64,000 nt of DNA from Candidatus Anderseniibacteriota bacterium (GTDB lineage Bacteria > Patescibacteria > Andersenbacteria > UBA10190). The notes under the pieces are model-generated. The model was not told the DNA's origin, ran no database searches, and was given only the letters and a program-made list of their open reading frames with translations. This document shows, piece by piece, positions 60,861 to 64,000 of this stretch (positions within the stretch are counted from its first letter, which is position 1; every line of letters begins with the position of its first letter). Location of the stretch: positions 406,731-470,730 of the forward strand of contig JAIOOW010000002.1 of the NCBI GenBank assembly GCA_021414205.1. Reading direction: 5' to 3'. Made by a program: the position numbers and the translations under genes.

Positions 60861-61774
60861 ACTAATAATCCTATTCCCCAACTCACCAAACCGATACCAA
60901 CAATCTTCTGAACAACTGCGCCTCGGCCAATTTCTTCTTGAAATAATTTGGGGAAAAATAAAGAAACAATAATTGCAAGAACGAGAACGAATACATACTG
61001 CACTCCCTGCAACGCATTAACAACGGAAACGCTTCCAAGACTAATAGCGTATGTTTGCAGTAAAAATGCTCCGGCAGCGAGCGTTTTATTAAAAATGAAT
61101 GCAAGCGAAGTAACAATATTACGATGGTGATTGTTTTTGACTCTTTTTTTCTTCGGCATCCGTATCCCCGCAAACCCCTTCGTCATAACAACGATACCAG
61201 CAAGCGCAATGAGGGCCTCGATAACTCGGGTAACAATAAAGATACCCAGAAATTGTCCCACAACATGATCGTATACATATTTCGTAACTGCAAAGTATGC
61301 GGCGAATAATACGCCCGCAATAATTGGCAACACAAAGTCTGACCCTTTTTTCGAAACGCCCTTAATCGCCAGCATCATCCCTCCTGCAATCAACAGCGCA
61401 ATCCCAAACCCCTCCTTAGCTGTAAACTGCTCGCCTAAAAAAGTAAGTGCAAATACTACCGTAAATAACGGCACTGCGGATCCTGTAATCGGAACAACGC
61501 GCGATGGCTCCCCTTTTTGCATTGCAGTAAAAAATACGTACAACGCACATATGTGGATTGCCCCTGCAACAAATGCCCACGTAACCAAAAACGATGTGAG
61601 CGAAATATGCGCCCACGGAATTAACGCGAGTGAAAGCCCTGCGAATCCCGCAGAGTATAGCGCGTATTGGATCGGATTCCCGATTGCCGTTTTAGATTTT
61701 AATATGCTTTTATCTACAATAAATACCAGCCCGTTGCCAACATGTGCGAGGATGGCAAGCAGTATCCAAAGCAT
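60857..61774 (-). CDS. EamA/DMT-family transporter
   Basis: 305 aa with about ten hydrophobic helices in two EamA repeats. Typical end-of-repeat motifs: EPSRVVPITGSAVPLFTVVF and FLGEQFTAKEGFGIALLIAGG. It exports or imports a small metabolite. Overlaps the glycosidase gene, suggesting a joint role in sugar handling. Confidence 0.88.
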   Translation of the reverse strand: MLWILLAILAHVGNGLVFIVDKSILKSKTAIGNPIQYALYSAGFAGLSLALIPWAHISLTSFLVTWAFVAGAIHICALYVFFTAMQKGEPSRVVPITGSAVPLFTVVFALTFLGEQFTAKEGFGIALLIAGGMMLAIKGVSKKGSDFVLPIIAGVLFAAYFAVTKYVYDHVVGQFLGIFIVTRVIEALIALAGIVVMTKGFAGIRMPKKKRVKNNHHRNIVTSLAFIFNKTLAAGAFLLQTYAISLGSVSVVNALQGVQYVFVLVLAIIVSLFFPKLFQEEIGRGAVVQKIVGIGLVSWGIGLLV

Positions 61775-61787
61775 AAGTCTTTGCTAT

Positions 61788-62573
61788 TTACCGAACACGC
61801 AGTTCCTTGTATAGCTCAACGAAAAACGCAATTGTTAATATCATGAGCACGAACGGCACTAGCACTCCTGCGAGAGGAAGAGAACTTACAGTGATAGAGA
61901 GAACCTCAAACAACACCAATGCCCCAACTATCCTCCACACTAAACTCCAAATATGCTTATGAACAATTTGCTTTGAGAAAAGAAGCGCAGTAAAACCTCC
62001 AGACACTTCACGCAACGCAACAGCAAGCGGCGCATACATCACCCATACGGATACGATAAGCGCAGGAATCATTAGAGCGACCAATGCTACGAACACGGTA
62101 ACATCAAGTGCAGATAACCCTGCTCCAGAAACAGGAAGTGTGCCGCGCACTGCCGCATACCAATAATTAAGCAGCTGCTCCGGAATAAACGATACTGCAA
62201 CTGCAAGCCCCGCGAGTATGCTCGTATACAACACCGGAATATATCGCCTTACTGCGTCAGTGAGCGCAACCAGCAGAGAAATCTTCTTCTTCGACGCAAA
62301 CGCAATCATCATTGCGGTCATTCCAAGAACTCCGAAGAAAATCGATCCGAAAAATCCGAACAAGAACTCGCCCGCATATGCGGAATTTGCCAAAACTGTC
62401 GTCGTATTAAGCCCCTGCTCTACTGCACTTAAATATTCAATAACCAAGGGAACCATCAGCATTGCGGGAATAATCATCAATAACTCCAAGAGTACGGCAA
62501 CTCCCCAGCGATCAAGAAACAGTTTCCACGCGCGCGATAGCTGTTCAAAAAATGTTGGTAAAGAAGTTGTCAT
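61788..62573 (-). CDS. polytopic membrane protein
   Basis: 261 aa with about six hydrophobic segments and a cytoplasmic-like start (FFEQLSRAWKLFLDRWGV). Resembles the DUF975 or glycerophosphodiester phosphodiesterase membrane-domain proteins common in bacteria, without catalytic residues. The next gene EamA starts 13 nt downstream, so they are probably co-transcribed. Confidence 0.75.
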   Translation of the reverse strand: MTTSLPTFFEQLSRAWKLFLDRWGVAVLLELLMIIPAMLMVPLVIEYLSAVEQGLNTTTVLANSAYAGEFLFGFFGSIFFGVLGMTAMMIAFASKKKISLLVALTDAVRRYIPVLYTSILAGLAVAVSFIPEQLLNYWYAAVRGTLPVSGAGLSALDVTVFVALVALMIPALIVSVWVMYAPLAVALREVSGGFTALLFSKQIVHKHIWSLVWRIVGALVLFEVLSITVSSLPLAGVLVPFVLMILTIAFFVELYKELRVR

Positions 62574-62638
62574 ACGAAAGTGCTAATAATAGTTAGTAAT
62601 TACCTGTTAGTATACCACGTTTCTTATGCACAAGGAGC

Positions 62639-63472
62639 CTATAGTCCGTAGTCGTTATTTACCGGACTTCCGCCAGGGCCGGATGCAGCGTAGCTTTGCG
62701 TGCTCTCACGCAAACATTGTTGGTACCCAGGATCAGTAGGGTATGAAAATGGATATCCCTTAAATACTCCTGGCTTGTTTGCACCCACAAAAAAATCATG
62801 CTTCACAATATGTCCCACAAAACATGCCTGACATGAGACAGGGCTTAAGTGGGGGGGGACCCAAGGAGCACCAAACGCCACATGCCAAAATGGACTTTCT
62901 GGTAACGGACATTCAATCATTTCGTCCCACCTGCAAAAACAATCATACTGATCATGCACCGTTTGGTATACGGGCGGAATTTCTACATTGCCTGGCCTCG
63001 GATATCCAACCCAATATAGTCCACCCGGTCCTTTGTCTCCCGGGATTCCAGGGAAGGCTACATCAGTCACATTCTTGCCGCCAATTGCCTTTACGCCCGG
63101 GTCTAATCGATTCGTATTTCCCGTTTGAGAATATGCATACGGAAACACTGTTTGCACCGTTGGCTTAAATCCATACGAAGACGGGTCGGCAGGAGTCGGG
63201 CCTGCATGAAAAAATGGCAATACTAAACTTCCAATTGCCTTTCCGACACTATGAAACGGCAAATAGCTCGCGGAAAGATTTCCGATAAGCGGATTAACGT
63301 CTTGCTTGTACCCTGCGCTAGTAATTCCAGATAACCCCTCATGAATTGACGTACTATTAGGATCTCTTGGCACAAGAACAGCTCCCGTATGCGACTGCGC
63401 AAATGCCAAGCTACTACCATACGCACCCGCAAGCAAAAAGATGACTATGATTTTCTTAAATACTGACGACAT
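62639..63472 (-). CDS. secreted cysteine-containing hypothetical protein
   Basis: 277 aa. Signal peptide IIVIFLLAGAYGSSLAFAQS with cleavage near residue 26, then a Pro/Gly/aromatic-rich mature part with few helices. Seven cysteines in the second half (YDCFCRWDEMIECPLP, VSCQACFVGH) suggest disulfides or metal binding. Pilin-related secreted proteins of Parcubacteria can look like this, but I recognise no domain. Starts 8 nt after the upstream Kazal-domain gene. Confidence 0.7.
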   Translation of the reverse strand: MSSVFKKIIVIFLLAGAYGSSLAFAQSHTGAVLVPRDPNSTSIHEGLSGITSAGYKQDVNPLIGNLSASYLPFHSVGKAIGSLVLPFFHAGPTPADPSSYGFKPTVQTVFPYAYSQTGNTNRLDPGVKAIGGKNVTDVAFPGIPGDKGPGGLYWVGYPRPGNVEIPPVYQTVHDQYDCFCRWDEMIECPLPESPFWHVAFGAPWVPPHLSPVSCQACFVGHIVKHDFFVGANKPGVFKGYPFSYPTDPGYQQCLRESTQSYAASGPGGSPVNNDYGL

Positions 63473-63480
63473 TATGCGTC

Positions 63481-64000
63481 CTATTGTACCACCACACTAT
63501 CATTACTTGCATGAGGAATGGTATAATTCAAAGCTTTTAGAATATCGTCAATCACAGACTGCGGAACGCCAGCTGCTACTAATTGTGCAATAATCTTTCC
63601 AATATCTGGCGTAGGTGAAGGGGATGTACTTGCGGTCGGGCATACTCCACTGCTTACCTGTACTTGCCCCATCTGTTGCAACCAACAGGAATTGTTGTAT
63701 GTCTTGCCATCGGATCCACATACAGGGGATACGCCATACTGAGAACAGGAAGTTTGAGTGTTGCCCGAATTATTGCCAGTGTTTCCATTTTGACCCTGAC
63801 CTTGGCCGCCACCAAGTCCGCCTCCAAGCATGCTTGCAAGAAGAAGTGGTAACATTTGTCCTAACCCTCCCAGTCCGCCACCAAGTCCGCCTCCACCTCC
63901 GCCACCCGATCCTGGATTGCCGCCCGATCCCGGATTACCACCGAGTCCAGCAAACGGTTCGGAAGCCTTTGGAACGCTTTTAGGATTTTCACAACTTTCA
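63481..64000 (-). CDS. Gly-rich protein with Kazal-type inhibitor domain, 5' end outside window
   Basis: The frame is open to the right edge, giving at least 173 residues. Upstream part is Gly/Pro/Ser low complexity (NPGSGGNPGSG then a run of Gly). A Kazal domain follows, with CSQYGVSPVCGSDGKTYNNS (the C-G-S-D-G-x-T-Y-x-N core), CWLQQ and GVC spacing. A Ser/Pro linker and a helical tail (IAQLVAAGVPQSVIDDILKA) end it. Kazal domains inhibit serine proteases in eukaryotes and some bacteria. Probably exported, though its N-terminus is not visible. Confidence 0.85.
   Translation of the reverse strand, partial: ESCENPKSVPKASEPFAGLGGNPGSGGNPGSGGGGGGGLGGGLGGLGQMLPLLLASMLGGGLGGGQGQGQNGNTGNNSGNTQTSCSQYGVSPVCGSDGKTYNNSCWLQQMGQVQVSSGVCPTASTSPSPTPDIGKIIAQLVAAGVPQSVIDDILKALNYTIPHASNDSVVVQ

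Noticed and set aside
1..64000. CRISPR arrays, insertion sequences, prophage or toxin-antitoxin pairs
   Set aside because: None seen: no regularly spaced repeats, transposase, integrase or phage structural genes. The nucleotidyltransferase at 30630 has no HEPN partner.

Overview
The window looks like part of the chromosome of a bacterium from the Candidate Phyla Radiation (Patescibacteria), most likely a parcubacterial lineage. The evidence is compact genes with 4-nt ATGA overlaps, shortened versions of universal proteins (SecG 71 aa, MurJ 436 aa, TsaB about 126 aa, MurE without its N-terminal domain), RNase J rather than RNase E, a ribosomal-protein operon rpsF-ssb-rpsR that carries an RNHCP zinc protein and no rplI, and many small secreted or single-span proteins with no recognisable function. 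TGA is used as a stop, so this is genetic code 11 and not the UGA-Gly code of Gracilibacteria/Absconditabacteria. I see no insertion sequence, prophage, CRISPR array or rRNA. There is one tRNA, tRNA-Leu(CAG).

Layout. 1-705: a partial minus-strand gene and ambiguous short frames. 705-6471: uvrC, secG flanked by tiny membrane proteins, a pilin-like protein, an orphan oligopeptide-binding protein, phosphoglucose/phosphomannose isomerase and tRNA-Leu. 6.5-10.7 kb: two paralogous secreted RTX-repeat proteins, the second much longer, with Ig-like domains and a DUF4214-like tail. 10.7-16.4 kb: RNase J, trpS, a tiny basic ORF, a small hypothetical and phosphoglucomutase. 16.5-22.5 kb (minus): a tagatose-epimerase-like enzyme, a Tat-signal protein, a fused glucose-6-phosphate dehydrogenase/6-phosphogluconate dehydrogenase, an SDR, a SIMPL protein and a Fur-family regulator. 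22.5-25 kb: znuACB zinc uptake, divergent from the regulator. 25-33 kb: secreted or anchored proteins (HNH nuclease, LytR C-terminal domain, C39-like peptidase), murJ, a nucleotide-sanitation operon and a pentapeptide protein. 33-49.5 kb: housekeeping block (ychF, rpsF-ssb-rpsR-RNHCP, recA-cyclophilin, rodZ-like, ftsK, rpoBC, tsaB, M24 peptidase). 49.5-56.5 kb: an unknown 466-aa protein behind an unusual leader, murE-like-femAB-ruvA and uvrB. 56.5-64 kb (minus): pepA, a cysteine-less TlpA-like protein, methyltransferase, anchored glycosidase, EamA transporter, membrane proteins and a Kazal-domain protein cut by the right edge.

Two styles of gene start recur. Most core genes have a -10 hexamer that ends 6 or 7 nt before the ATG and no Shine-Dalgarno (SD) sequence, which predicts leaderless mRNAs (uvrC, trpS, fur, znuA, zwf-gnd, ychF, rpsF, recA, ftsK and others). 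A smaller set of mostly unrecognised genes has a leader with a clear SD and a strong terminator (14268, 16501, 29819, 49509, 51210). These look like self-contained expression cassettes.

Together the genes describe DNA repair (uvrB, uvrC, ruvA, recA), transcription and RNA decay, sugar-phosphate interconversion with an oxidative pentose-phosphate fusion, zinc acquisition under a Fur/Zur-type repressor, peptidoglycan building, and a large secreted or anchored proteome that may mediate contact with a host cell. The most unusual items are the zwf-gnd fusion, the paired -35 palindrome between fur and znuA, the mini-ORF leader of the 466-aa protein, the palindromic promoter of the epimerase, and the RTX/DUF4214-like/Kazal surface proteins.
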